64,000 nt of DNA from Pteria penguin (lineage: Eukaryota; Mollusca; Bivalvia; Pterioida; Pteriidae): NCBI GenBank assembly GCA_035048485.1, contig CM068590.1:14593798-14657797 (forward strand). Reading direction: 5' to 3'. The position numbers and the translations under genes are program-made. Position 1 is the stretch's first letter. The number at the start of each line of letters is the position of its first letter. Under the pieces are notes generated by a model. The model had not been told where the DNA came from. It searched no databases and worked only from the letters and a program-made list of their open reading frames with translations. Of this stretch, positions 34,818 through 46,197 are shown piece after piece.

Positions 34818-37088
34818 TCACCATTCAAATTCACGAATATTCACTCTTGGGGATTCTATTGTCGCAGTTCTCACGGATGATCGCTTGTTCTCTCGTGCTT
34901 TGTACAAGCAGAGGGCCAAGATCACATTAGAAATGAGAAATAACAGTCCCGCCAATGATATGCCTGTAACTAATGGCCCTGAAACGTATATTTAATACAA
35001 ATAAAGCATATTGCAAATCATATTTTGTTTAATGCTTTTACGAAAATATCCCTATATGTCTATTTCCATGTTTAAATCTTGTTACAAAATTGAGATTTAT
35101 TTATTTATTTATTTTTTTTTTTTTGTTAGATAAAACAGATCTCACAGAGATAAACTCGTCTTACAATTATTCTTTATCAAGCTGTTGTCTGACGTCGATT
35201 TTGATAGATAGAAGCTAGCTGAAAATAAAAATAAAATTACAATGAAATATAAGCCACACAAAATACCTGAGTAATTTATGTCATGCTATTTTGTCCTCTA
35301 GACTAGGCATAGGATCAAATGTTCTCTCCTGGCAGACAGCGCGCTTCACTGATTCTTATAGAACTTTTAAGTCGACAAAGTGTGTTGAGTTTTACAATCA
35401 TGGTGGAATAGCATACATAGGACATATGTAAATGTAGAAAATGAGAAAGTTACTCCTTAATATTAGGAATTTATTTTCAGTGTCGAGGCTGTTTGCGTAA
35501 ATGGAGTTCATTCACTTGAAAAACGCCGAGATGATCCAGAAAAATTACTTTGCATGGGGTATATCCCTCAGGATTTATGTTCAGTTTTTAAATAAAATCT
35601 TATTTTTTTTACAATTTGACGAATGTGTTATTATACACATTTTTTCTGGTGTTATAAGGCAGTGGTACATTTTACACATTGTTCACATTCATGTGTATAT
35701 TTAGTGTTGAATTATATTTGTTTTGTCTGTATGTAAGTGCATTCACGACGGGTGCGGTTGGCCAAAAAGAAGACCCTCCCGGACACCTGTTCTCACCTCC
35801 TAATTTCAGGGGTCCTTGAGTGTTCACTGTGGTACATTGTTGTTAGTGCTATAGTCATATAACACCAGTTACTTTCGTATTTTATATAACTATTGCCAAA
35901 AGTGGGAACATAAGTAACAGTATGTCATATATGTAATTTTTTTTAATTGAAATGAAACCTATATACTCATAGATTTACAATTATATCAACAATATGACTT
36001 AAACTTTGCAATAGCGCTTAGTACAAACCCAAAAGGATAACCCATTATACATTCGTAATGTTTCGGATCTCTTCTTATTAAGGACATTTGGTAAAACCCG
36101 ACGCTGACACGTATAGCTGTGAAGCGCATTAGGTGCGGAATAATGAAACCTTCTTCCAATCATTGTTAATAAAACTTTATTCCTTCACCTTTGAATACTC
36201 TAATTTTTTCCGGATATCATATAGTTTGATTAAGGTGTTATGACACTTAGTGCCACATGCTTGTTTGGTATAAACCTTCAGTAGTGACGCCCAAAAGTGA
36301 TAAAGAAAGAGGGTATTTCAATTTTATTAAAAATAGTAAAAGTGCACTTAACGGCGATAATTTCTGATATATTAATATCAATGAATGAATAAGCTATAAT
36401 GATGATGAATAAATTAAAGATATGAACATATAATAAAAGATATCCAAAACAAAGCAAATACTTTAAAAATCCTGATCAGATGTTGTTTATTTTATCTATG
36501 AATTAATTTCTTTATTTAAATTTGAATTAAATAGAGGGATTTTGATTTACAACACTTCAACAAATGTTATTTACGGCATAATTTGGTTTGACTTAAACAC
36601 GATACTAAGTCTTTATTATTTACAGGTATTCGAGGGAAATAGGACGTTGAAATTTCAGCTTTGGGGGGGGGGTTTCTTTTGGTTTTGTTTGTTTGTTATT
36701 CTATTAATTCTTTATCGTTATTAATAAAAATTTGATTTATTTTATTAATTAGATAGAAAACATAGCTAAAATTTTAATACTTACTGTCAAAATCACTTCC
36801 ATTACACATCTTGTATCCGAACAAGTCTTTCAAAAGCATTTGTCCTTTTGATTCATTGTAACATCTTGCAAAGCATTCTTCCAATGTAAATTCCACCATA
36901 TTATCAGGGCAACAGGCAGTCCTTGTGCGTTGTTGAGCTCCATTTTCTGAGCATTTTTCCCATTCTTTCCAACCCACCCATGTACATTTTCTACAAGCAG
37001 AACTGTCACCATAAATCAGCAATAAATTGACCAACAACAGCGATGACAATAATACAAAATGTGTGGAGGACATTTTACGTTCTTTCAT
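34818..37088 (-). CDS. TSR-like single-pass membrane protein, gene 3
   Basis: Two exons, 37088-36785 and 34978-34818, encode about 154 residues. The donor is GTAAGT at 36784 and the acceptor ...GTTTCAG ends at 34979; the phase-1 junction matches genes 1 and 2. The chosen ATG opens MKERKMSST and a strong signal peptide; ATG at 37073 and 37172 are in-frame alternatives. The TSR-like domain has CRKCTWVGWKEWEKC, then TACC and CC-x11-C-x3-C, then GQMLLKD, matching GQLHLKD in gene 2. N-glycosylation sites NES and NGS are present. The last exon encodes a transmembrane helix (about residues 103-127) and a tail beginning LYKAREN, similar to YKWREN in gene 1. The short exon 1-to-membrane distance means no stalk. 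Ligand and role are unknown. Confidence 0.8.
34979..36784 (-). other. Intron of TSR-like gene 3
   Basis: 1.8 kb with GT-AG ends. It contains a TTTA/poly-T run near 35095-35124 and a dispersed-repeat block near 35745-35885. No stalk exon comparable to those of gene 2 is evident. Confidence 0.6.
35745..35885. repeat. Dispersed repeat (shared with 4.5 and 60.8 kb)
   Basis: GGGGTCC...CACTGTGGTACATTG ... ACACCAGTTACTTTCGTA recurs in reverse orientation at 60745-60815 and partly at 4500-4590. Confidence 0.55.
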
Positions 37089-37808
37089 TAACAAAGCACT
37101 TGACCAATCTATTACTACATGTATATCTGTATATAGACTTTTACATATGAAGAAATAATCTTTATGTCTCATATTGCGTCCAACGGTTCATAGAGATAAC
37201 GTAAAAGAGAATATTTTTTTATTATTCATGTCTCAGCATATTGATTGTGTTTTATTGATATTCGTTTCTCTGTGTTAATCAATTCAAGAATTACAACAGT
37301 GATAAACGCAGAATCGAGGCTTCAAACACTTCAATAAATAAATAATAAACTAATTAAAAACTAAATAAAATAAAATAAACAACTATCATGATAAACTGAT
37401 TTTGAAGAAGGGGTGCTTTCTGCTTGTTAAACCATTTGCACTGTGATAAAATAACATATAACACATTTATTATAGTGATAAAACATAAACCAATTTCACT
37501 TATCAGGACATTTCACCTATTGCTTCTATAGAGATAACGTTGCCAGCTTAGATTACTACAATGTATACTAGCTCAAATAATTTTATGGCACCACGACAGG
37601 TGATTCTTACTCCTCCATCCCTTCTTCTAAAGGAGCAGGCAGGGGGTGGGGTTGATTATTTATATATGTGTGAACCATCTTGGTATCTCAGGGGACCGTG
37701 GTAGTCTGTCTCTTTATTTAGTCTAGTGTAATAGATATTTCTTAATATCCATATTTTAATTGTATTGACGTCTCTGATTGGCTATAAAATTTATGTTAAT
37801 TTTCTCAC

Positions 37809-37933
37809 CAACTGTTTGGGAAAATGTCCCCTATCAACGACTGTGACTGCTCCAGATTCACTAAATTCAAGTAACTTCATGTCTGCGGGACTTATTTCTA
37901 AATCTTCTTTCACAAACTGCACATTTAACTTCT
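37809..37933 (-). CDS. Possible orphan exon, unrecognised
   Basis: A 125-base segment between TTTGTAG acceptor and GTGAGA donor sequences on the minus strand reads openly, with two initial bases and then 41 codons. It has a coding-like composition (EDLEISPADMKLLEF, then AVTVVDRGHFPKQL). I do not recognise the family, and no partner exon was identified. It lies upstream of TSR-like gene 3 on the same strand but has no resemblance to it. Confidence 0.25.
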
Positions 37934-38730
37934 CTACAAATAAATACTTAAGTTATGAATTCTCAAATTCTGCTCGACTGCTGCATAATGACCACGAACA
38001 TAAACATGTTGTTGACGTCGGCCTTTTTAATGGGCCACCAGATGATACATAGAGATACACGTTAAATTTGAAATTGTTTATTCGTTCAAAATATATTAGT
38101 ACTTTTAAGTTTCGTGTTTATAGCATCTTTGATTTAAATTATAAGAAATATTTCTATAATTTGTGTTTCTGCCATATCTGTAAAGCAGTAAAATATTATA
38201 GACGCATTCCTTAAATGACTTCTAAATGTGTTTAAGACTTTTACATGTATGTTCGCGATGAATTCAATTTGTTGTATGTTCTCATTTTTGACAAGCGTCA
38301 TCCGGTCATTTTTCGGGCTGTTCAAAGCGGATGACAACCTGATAATATCCGACTTCAAATCTATGCTGAGAGATACACTTCAAGTTTTACGCGTCGTTGT
38401 ATATACAACGTTATAACGAAAAAGGGAAATACAAATCGTAAAAGTCATTAACGAATGAACTGATTTACGATCTCGTGTCTGTTTGTATAGACTTCATGAA
38501 AGTTTACATCGACACATCGGTGAGAACACTGGCTTCGATATATTCGATATTCTATTACATATTTTCAAGTTTTCAGTTATTAATCATTCATTTAATATTA
38601 AAGTACGATTTTTTCCCCTTAATTTGGCATTATGCAGTTTTATTGCCTAAATGCCATTCTTAACATAAATAGGGTAATTAAGAATATAACTAGACATGTG
38701 ATATCTATTCATACACTGAGCCAACTATAA

Positions 38731-38898
38731 ATGACGGGATTTCCGAAGTCGTTGTATGGCCATTCCATCACTTCAGTCACGAGGACTGTTTATCACACGT
38801 ACCAGGATTACTCAGCTGGGCAAACGTGCCCTCCTTGCGTTAACGCGATTCATTGTGGTAACCGTCTCAAGAGTCAAACAAATCAATGTAGGAAAAGA
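38731..38898 (+). other. Unplaced cysteine-containing ORF segment
   Basis: A plus-strand open stretch with CPPCVNAIHC and a later QCRKR, followed by a possible donor (GGTAAATG). It does not follow the TSR-like cysteine pattern, and no signal peptide or partner exon was found. It may be an exon, or chance. Confidence 0.2.
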
Positions 38899-40175
38899 GT
38901 GGTAAATGTCGATGTTGTACCATATTCTCTTTGTTTTAACTTTAGTTACACATTAATTAGAATGAATAGAATTAGCATGTTGTTATGGGGGTGTGGGTTT
39001 CGATTTGACCTTGTGATTGTGAAATCGATATAAGTTAAATGAAATCATGTATGGCGTTTAACAACATAAAAGATTTAAGTAGGCGTAATGTTGCTTCGGA
39101 CATAATTTAAAATTAAGTTGATAAATCAAGAAAGATAACTCTTACTTTATTGTATTACCTAAATTTAAGTATAGGCTGTGGAAATTCTGTTGAATATTTC
39201 TTTCATCTACAAATCAATTAAAACAGTTGATTTCAGAAATTAAACATTTGCTAGAACCTAAAATACGTTTTAAAAACCTAGGACGGCGACATGAATTTAT
39301 ATAAATCTGTAGATTTTTCGATAGTGAAAGGAACTACTACTTGTTATTTTCTTTTAATTGTTTTAGTACATGCATTCATAATGTTATACTTTGTAAGAAA
39401 ACAACATCCCTCATTCCATTTCATATGCAGCCACATCCCTGCTGAATCTCTCTTTGTGTCCCTTGATATTGATCCAGTTTTCAAATTCAAAAACGGTACT
39501 AAAGTACCATGATTCCGGCAATTGATTATTTTTCACCAAATTCCTAACGAAAAAAGCTAGTAGTCGAGATTTGCTTACCATATGCACAAGAGTTATTGGC
39601 CTTAACATAACACAGAAAAGAGACATATCCAGCGGATCCGGAGGGGTGTGGTGTAACTTACCTATTTGATAAACTTCTATTTTCCATAGATTTCGAAAAA
39701 TTTAAATGTTTTGTGGTAGAATGACGATGCCCCGTAGCTTCCATCATTTGGTATAAATCTACAGATTACTTTCAGTTTTCGAAATAGGGTTACAGATATC
39801 ATACACTTACATATGCTTTAAAAATTTTTCACATATCTTATATTTTATCTAAATGGATATCAATCAATCAACCGGAGCATGTCATTCTATTCTTTTACTA
39901 TGATTAAAGCAAATGAGGGGGAAAGGTATCGAGAATTTTAGTGGTGAAACGATTTCAATATAAAAATATGGACATTTGGTTATCGAATATGCCATAGCCT
40001 TATAATGGACCATTCTACAACCTTATGATGATTTCTTGTGAGCGTTGCTCTCTAACATAGCAGTGACGGACGCTGTAAGAACCTTTCTACAGAATAGATA
40101 AGTTACTTACCCTCGTTCCTTGTGGCTGTGGAATCCTACAGATCAGGATATTAGTTCCGTTTTAGACGTGTAAAG

Positions 40176-40430
40176 ATTGATTGATTTTTGTTTTACGTCA
40201 CACCATGAATATTTCAAATATATGGTGACGGGACATACAAATTTTGACCTTTGCAACGGACCCATCCGAAGCAGTGAGGGATCTTTAACGTGCCATGCAT
40301 ACCACGACACGGGGCCTTGGTTTTTATTGTCTCATTCGAAAGACATGACACCGGCATGACCAGAGCGGGACTCGAACCCCGGCCTCCCGATCAGGAGTCC
40401 GACGCGATATAACTAGGCCACGCTGGCTTA
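40176..40430 (-). mobile_element. tRNA-derived SINE, copy A1
   Basis: Bracketed by perfect 13-bp direct repeats TAGACGTGTAAAG at 40163-40175 and 40431-40443. On the minus strand it starts with a tRNA-like head (box B GGTTCGAGTCC near 40370) and ends in an ATCAATC-rich tail. The body matches copy A2 at 56156-56417 along nearly its full length. Confidence 0.9.
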
Positions 40431-40599
40431 TAGACGTGTAAAGCATGGATGACCTATATCGATGTCTGTTAATAGGTTTAATATTTTATGTGCTTCTACA
40501 TTGGTATTCTACATATATTCTTATTACTTTATAACTTTGGTAACGCTTTATTTCTTCTTTGCTGTATGCAAGATTTCACATGTATTTATACATTTTGAA

Positions 40600-41035
40600 A
40601 TGTGCTGTTTCATGATATTGATATCATGGTGAACGGTAGGCTCGTAAACCAATTGACCACAGTTTTCAGTCAGTCATTGGTTTTGTATCATACTTCAAAT
40701 AATCTCCGATACCAATATCTCACAAAATGCACATGTGAAATGTGTTCCTCATGTCTATCCCATTTTGCGCTGCATAAACAAATCTATAATAGTTTTTCAG
40801 GTTGAAGTTCATCTTATTTGTAAAGAGGTTAAACTACATGTAATTGCCACCGAGCTACTCGGTCAAGAATATGTTTAGAAAAGTCTGAAATTCTCACTTT
40901 TATCGAATAAGGGATATCGTGCAGTTTTGAGACGTGATCGTTAATTACAATTTGGAGAATACCGTTTTCGAAAATACATATTTACCGGATGTGATAGGTT
41001 TCTACAGGACTTTTGGGACAGGTTTTGATCGCATA
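40600..41035 (+). repeat. Dispersed repeat block, with Penelope-like tail at its start
   Basis: It aligns with 58078-58430 over about 350 bp: ATGGTGAACGG(G/T)AGG, TTTTCAGTCAGT, GAGCTACTC-like, CCGTTTTCGA(A/C)AA, TTACCGGATGTGA. The first 80 bases are a degenerate relative of the Penelope-like 3' tail. Confidence 0.5.
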
Positions 41036-41100
41036 CAGAAGATAATCAAATATTTTTGTAATGTGTTTTATGTTCTAGTATATTATTTAAATTCATGTTT

Positions 41101-41131
41101 TGTATAGCTCCATGGTGACTTCTGCCACATA
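41101..41131 (+). repeat. Conserved 31-bp dispersed motif, copy C
   Basis: Identical to 10202-10232 and to the reverse complement of 5017-5047. Confidence 0.7.
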
Positions 41132-42483
41132 ACTGAGCCAATAACTCCTCTTTTTTCTTTTATTTCAGACATCGCGATCGATCATTCAGCTTTGTATCAG
41201 TTGCATCAAATGACCCACACGTCGATTTAAAATGCTTTCAAAAAAGGTAATAATCAAATGTTCATTTTACTGCAGTACTCATTCTTTCATCGTCTTAAAA
41301 TAACATATTTCTAATGAATGAAACACCAAAAGACGGGATTTGAACATAAAAATGTCTCGATTTTTGTTAATAATTGAATGACTTCCTGAGTAAGGTATTA
41401 GACTCAATCAGGAAATATTTAGAATTCCTAATCTCTTAACTTAAAGTGGTTCAATAAATAAGTATATATTTCCGGAAAAAACCCCTGATAATACTTGAGG
41501 CTCACATTGTGTAAGGTTACTTGGCCGTATTTTAACTGTAACAGACTGTATCTCTACTTATTCAAACATGATACATTACTCCAACAGAGTATATATAGAT
41601 CAAGCTTACAATTAGATATACTTATAGCCTACTTATTTACTTAATTGATCATTGAGTATAAATAAGACACTGCAACCTTAGATTACATATTTTACCTCAT
41701 TCCAATATACTTGTGTCGTTACGTATAAGACGTCTTACATTTAATACCATTGACAAAGTAATATGTTTTCACCCGATATGATATAGAATTATAGACTTTA
41801 TATATTTTGTTTCATCCACAATTTTCCCATTTATATGATACAACAAATGTAACCTTTACAATTCATATTTTATATGTACACATTTAACATCTGCTATGGT
41901 AGATGTGGCACGATAGAGACCCCTATGTGCTTCGGCGGGTTTGCTGTATAGGCCAAATTTTCTTTGCTTTGCAACAGGCAGGTTCCATCACCAGTTAATG
42001 GAATAAAGCACGAAATACACAAAAATGGAATCAGTTTGTCGTTGTCAGATTGTGTATAGAATTATTTGTATTTTGTTGAAAATTTAATGATTCCATCAGA
42101 ATTCATCACGTCTGCATAAACTCGTCGTAAGATTCCATCCAGTTGTTCCAAGGGCAAGGGCAAGATCTCGAAAGTTTGATCCATATTACACTCACAAAGG
42201 CAATTATTATATATATAAATCTGCTCTGTAAACTGACACCTAGAAAACCAAAGAAGGGCTGGAAATCTTCAGAGTCTCACTGTTAACTCATATAATTCAG
42301 AAACATATACCCGACAAAATGTGTTTGTGAAACACGAATGCAACCATGTGGCGGTGAAATAATTCTGTTAATAATGGTTTGAAATGAAGTGAAGCAAGAT
42401 GTGAAATATGAAACTTAGCTTGAAGTTTTTCAAAAACAAACCACTATAATTGTTTCTATATATTTTTTCATAGATGAAGTCCG

Positions 42484-45400
42484 ATGAACATTACCTGCTC
42501 AGTTTTCATTCCATACCACTGGCTGTCTATATTGTGTTCCAAATGCTTTGGATAAATCCCTTTGAAGTACACTGCAAGTTTTGGCAAAATTGACAATACA
42601 GATGTTGCCCGATAAGAAAGTTAGTTCATGTAGAAGCTTATCGTGTTCCATGACAGAAGGCACATTCTTTGAAAAGTCTAATTCATCTGTATTTGGGGAT
42701 GTAAAGCTATACCAATTGGACTGTGGGACTTTATCCACTACAGCAATCCCAGTAAAGATGTGTAATGATTTAGTGTTTTGTTGAGAAGTACGAAATGAAG
42801 GCAGAATATTTTTGTCCCAATTGTCCTCAACAAGTTGGTGTTTCAGATTTCCTCCATTAGCCAAGGAATCTCTGATGGACAAAATCTTGGAATCTAGACA
42901 TTCATGCCAGGTAGATAATCTGTTATGAATGATTCATGGATTGACGCGAAATCAATTAGATGGTAGTCTCCCTATGTCCTGAAATAAAATGAAAAGACAC
43001 TTAAACTTCTGCAATTAAATTTAAATTTTGTGGGGTTTTTTTTTGAAAACAAAAACTTTTTTGATTTAAAAGATGGAGGAAAGAGAGGAGTTTGTTCATT
43101 ATTAAAGCTAAATCTAGACCTATATTGCTAGGGCAGAAGAAAAATAAGATTTCAAGAAATATAAAGACCCCTTCTGGCAATTAATTCATTAAAGGGCATA
43201 GCTCAGTAAACAATGACTATTCTTAAAACAATATCTTTCTATCGAAGACAAAGCTACCAGTATGTATCAAATTTCAGGTCAATATCTCATTGTTTTGAAA
43301 AAATAAAACAAGATGTGTTTGTTCAACACTATGCCCCCCCCCCACAGCTATCTTTAGTATGTAGCTTAAGTCATATTCCAAGCAAGGTCAAGGTTACAAA
43401 AGCACACCTTGGTACCAAAAAATCGTCTTGACACAGGGAATACACATTTAAAATTTGAAAGCCCTATCCCTTACTGTTCTAAATTTATGAGCAAAGTTTC
43501 AGACAGACACCAAAACAGACACACACAGATAGGGCAAAAATAACATGCCAGCCAACCTTCGTTACAGGGACATACAACTCTTGACAACTGAAATAGTATG
43601 ACAGACAGCAGCCAGATGGACTGAAAGGAAATTGCTAGTCTCTCATTTGTGTTGACAGTAGAGAACTTATAAATCACTACAAATATGCATATACTGAAAA
43701 CAATGATAAACCAATATAGTGTGCTTATTTTTACTCTAAATGTGCGTCCCCATGCGTTAGTATGAATCCTACAATATACTGAACTGACATTTTCTGACTA
43801 CGTGTATGAAGTCCAACGGCTACTGACATCATCATATGGTGGGAATGTTTACTGCTAATTTCTGGTGGTCCATTACACACGAGTGACGATACGATAGTCA
43901 TGAAAGCAGGACACTTTTCAGATAATTCATCGTTTAAGTCCTTCCATGTTAAAGACATAAAGTCATTGTGTTTTTTTCTGTAGAAGTGTCCCTGGTACTC
44001 TTTTGCTTATCTCTTTACATTCTGCTCTTACCATTTCTGAACATGCATTTATAATCAATTAGGGTTGTTTGGCAGCAATGTTGTAAACAATAACTTTGTC
44101 ATTATTAACACCCTGTAAAATAGCTTTACGGATATTCTTATAGTATTCCTCGTATACATAGATGGTCTCTGTTTTGCTCCGATAGTGAACAGTTACCTGG
44201 AAAAATTTAAAAGATTATTACATGTATGTTAATTTTATGTACTTAAACATTCTAGTACATGTACATGAAACAATAATTCAATACTTTTAATTGATTAATG
44301 ACCAGAACAGAACAATAAATTGTTTGATATTCACCATGGTACCTTTGATTGTATCTAAGGGCTGTCATATTACTGATCATTTGAGTAAATTATTTTTCAT
44401 TATTTTACATTCGACTGTCTATATTCAAAATTAATAACTAAGAACAACTGAGCATCAAATTAAACGACTAATTTTACGTTAGTTCAGTACCAAACAAAAA
44501 TATGGCAACAAACTAAAAGTCATAAATTACTGTGTTATAACCTTGACCTTTAACTATGACCTATGAAATCAAAACCCCTCTCCTTATTATTGTAGTGGTG
44601 CCTTGTGAAGTTTTTGGGCTAAAGATAGAGTCGGTATCTTGCCCCAAGACTTGCACCCACAGATGGTGTCATTCCATAATATAAACAGAATACTTTTATC
44701 GGTTTTCTGTTATGTCGCTGTTTCAGTAAAAGTAGATATAGATTATCAATGCTAATCAATTTGTTAATGAAAAATTAATACCATGAACCAATGACTTCTA
44801 ATCATTTTCTTACATAATTTTAAAAAATTTGGTCTTGGTTAATATGAAAAACAGGTTCAAATATACTATTCGCCTCTAACAATGAACAGAAAAGATCAAG
44901 ATTAAGAATGCATGTTCAAGAACACAAATATTTTATTTAAATCAGAAAATATAACACTTTGACTTGAATGTGATTGAGATTCCGTGTAAGATTGGCAAAT
45001 GTATGACAAAGCTATAGCTTTGATGTAAACGTGTGACTATCAAACATACAGGTGAATGTACATACTGACAGACTGATGTTAGACAAAGTGATCCTTATAT
45101 GCTTCTTTGCAAAGAATAAAGTTTTAATTAGTGATGAAATCAATCAAAAACAGTATTAGTAATAATTGATAATGATGTCAAACTGAACAAAGAATCTGTG
45201 GAATGAAAATGCCACTGTAACACTAATTTAAATTAAAGACACCTGAACTTCTCCATTATAAACATGGAACAGGTTATCCTCATCATCTATAGATGTACCT
45301 GTAAACCCAAGTGATCGCTTCACTTTGAAGGTCCTTGTTTTCCTCTTTGTCACTAGATGTTTTTGAAAATACTACTAGCATGCTAAATCAAGCTATACAT

Positions 45401-45572
45401 TTACATTCACAGAATTAGGGCAGATTAATGTTAATTAGCATTATTATGATTATTCATTAGATATACATTATGTATTAAAACATACCATCTGCAAGTGGCA
45501 GGTCTGATGTCTTTACAGATAGCTCTTAATTTGTCCCTCCGTACGCATAATGAGATGCATTCTTGAATTTTG
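42484..45572 (-). pseudogene. Broken DUF6589-like gene, 3' part
   Basis: Minus-strand pieces resemble, in order, the large uncharacterised family of bivalve and other invertebrate proteins with a C-terminal DUF6589 region. They are: 45572-45486 (ECISLCVRRDKLRAICKDIR), about 45370-45240 (basic, ending YNGEVQ), 44196 onward (VTVHYRSKTETIYVY, then ACSEMVRAECKEI), 43958-43731 (SLTWKDLNDELSEKCPAF), and about 42905-42484 (LVEDNWDKNI, QQNTKSLHIF, AVVDKVPQSN). The GAAGTTCAG|GTGTCT donor and TTTTTCCAG acceptor join two pieces sensibly. An in-frame TAA near 44062 and a frameshift near 43975 in a run of seven A mean it cannot make a full protein. The family assignment is from memory of conserved residues. 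Confidence 0.5.
43308..43562 (+). repeat. Bivalve-type dispersed repeat, copy 4
   Basis: Starts GATGTGTTTGTTCAACACTATGCC with a C run, then CACAGC, AGGTCAAGGTTA, CACCTTGGTACC, and a CAGACAGACACC-like tract. It is more diverged than copies 2 and 3 and lies in an intron-like gap of the DUF6589-like relic. Confidence 0.55.
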
Positions 45573-46197
45573 CTGTAAATATAAGTTGACACTGAAGTAA
45601 GGGTTAAAAATATATAAAATTTTGTTTTAATAAATTACATTAAACAAGTAAAACTGGGGATTTTTTTTATCTGTTTGATCTAAATAGGGTGTATATCTGT
45701 TGACAAGGAAGGGAGAGACTCATAGTGTGCGAAACTAACGGTGGACTGATTGACAATGTCTATAGTAATTCGGATCGGTCTACAGAGATCGAAAACTCGG
45801 TAGACCGAATGCTCTATAGGAAATCTGACCGAGTCATGTGAATGTTAGCGCTTTTATCATAGTTAGAACAACCAAAGATAAAAGCGCCTATACAACACCG
45901 ACTTGTATGTTGACCTCTACTGTGAAAAAAGAATGTTCCAAAAGTTCTGATAACTTGAATCGAATTAGGATCTTCATTTTACAAACAAAAGGGGTAGGTA
46001 ACTTCGGGTACAAGTAATTTAAGGTACTTTCACTTTTAAATCGTCCTTTCGCTCTCGAAGCCAAGATGTCGTTCTTAGACCGGCTGAAATATGTGGAGGG
46101 TGCACGCCCCGACATGAAATGGAAACCGGTCAAAGCAAGTACTTCCTCTAACATGTCAAAAGTGCGCGAGGAGTACGAGAAAAAACGGAAAAGGAAC

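Noticed and set aside
40360..40430. Possible tRNA gene (box A and box B present)
   Set aside because: It is the head of a SINE with a 13-bp target duplication, and the same sequence recurs at 56.4 kb.
45888..46154. Minus-strand ORF of 88 residues
   Set aside because: Antisense shadow of the first coding segment of the hAT transposase at 46066-46209.
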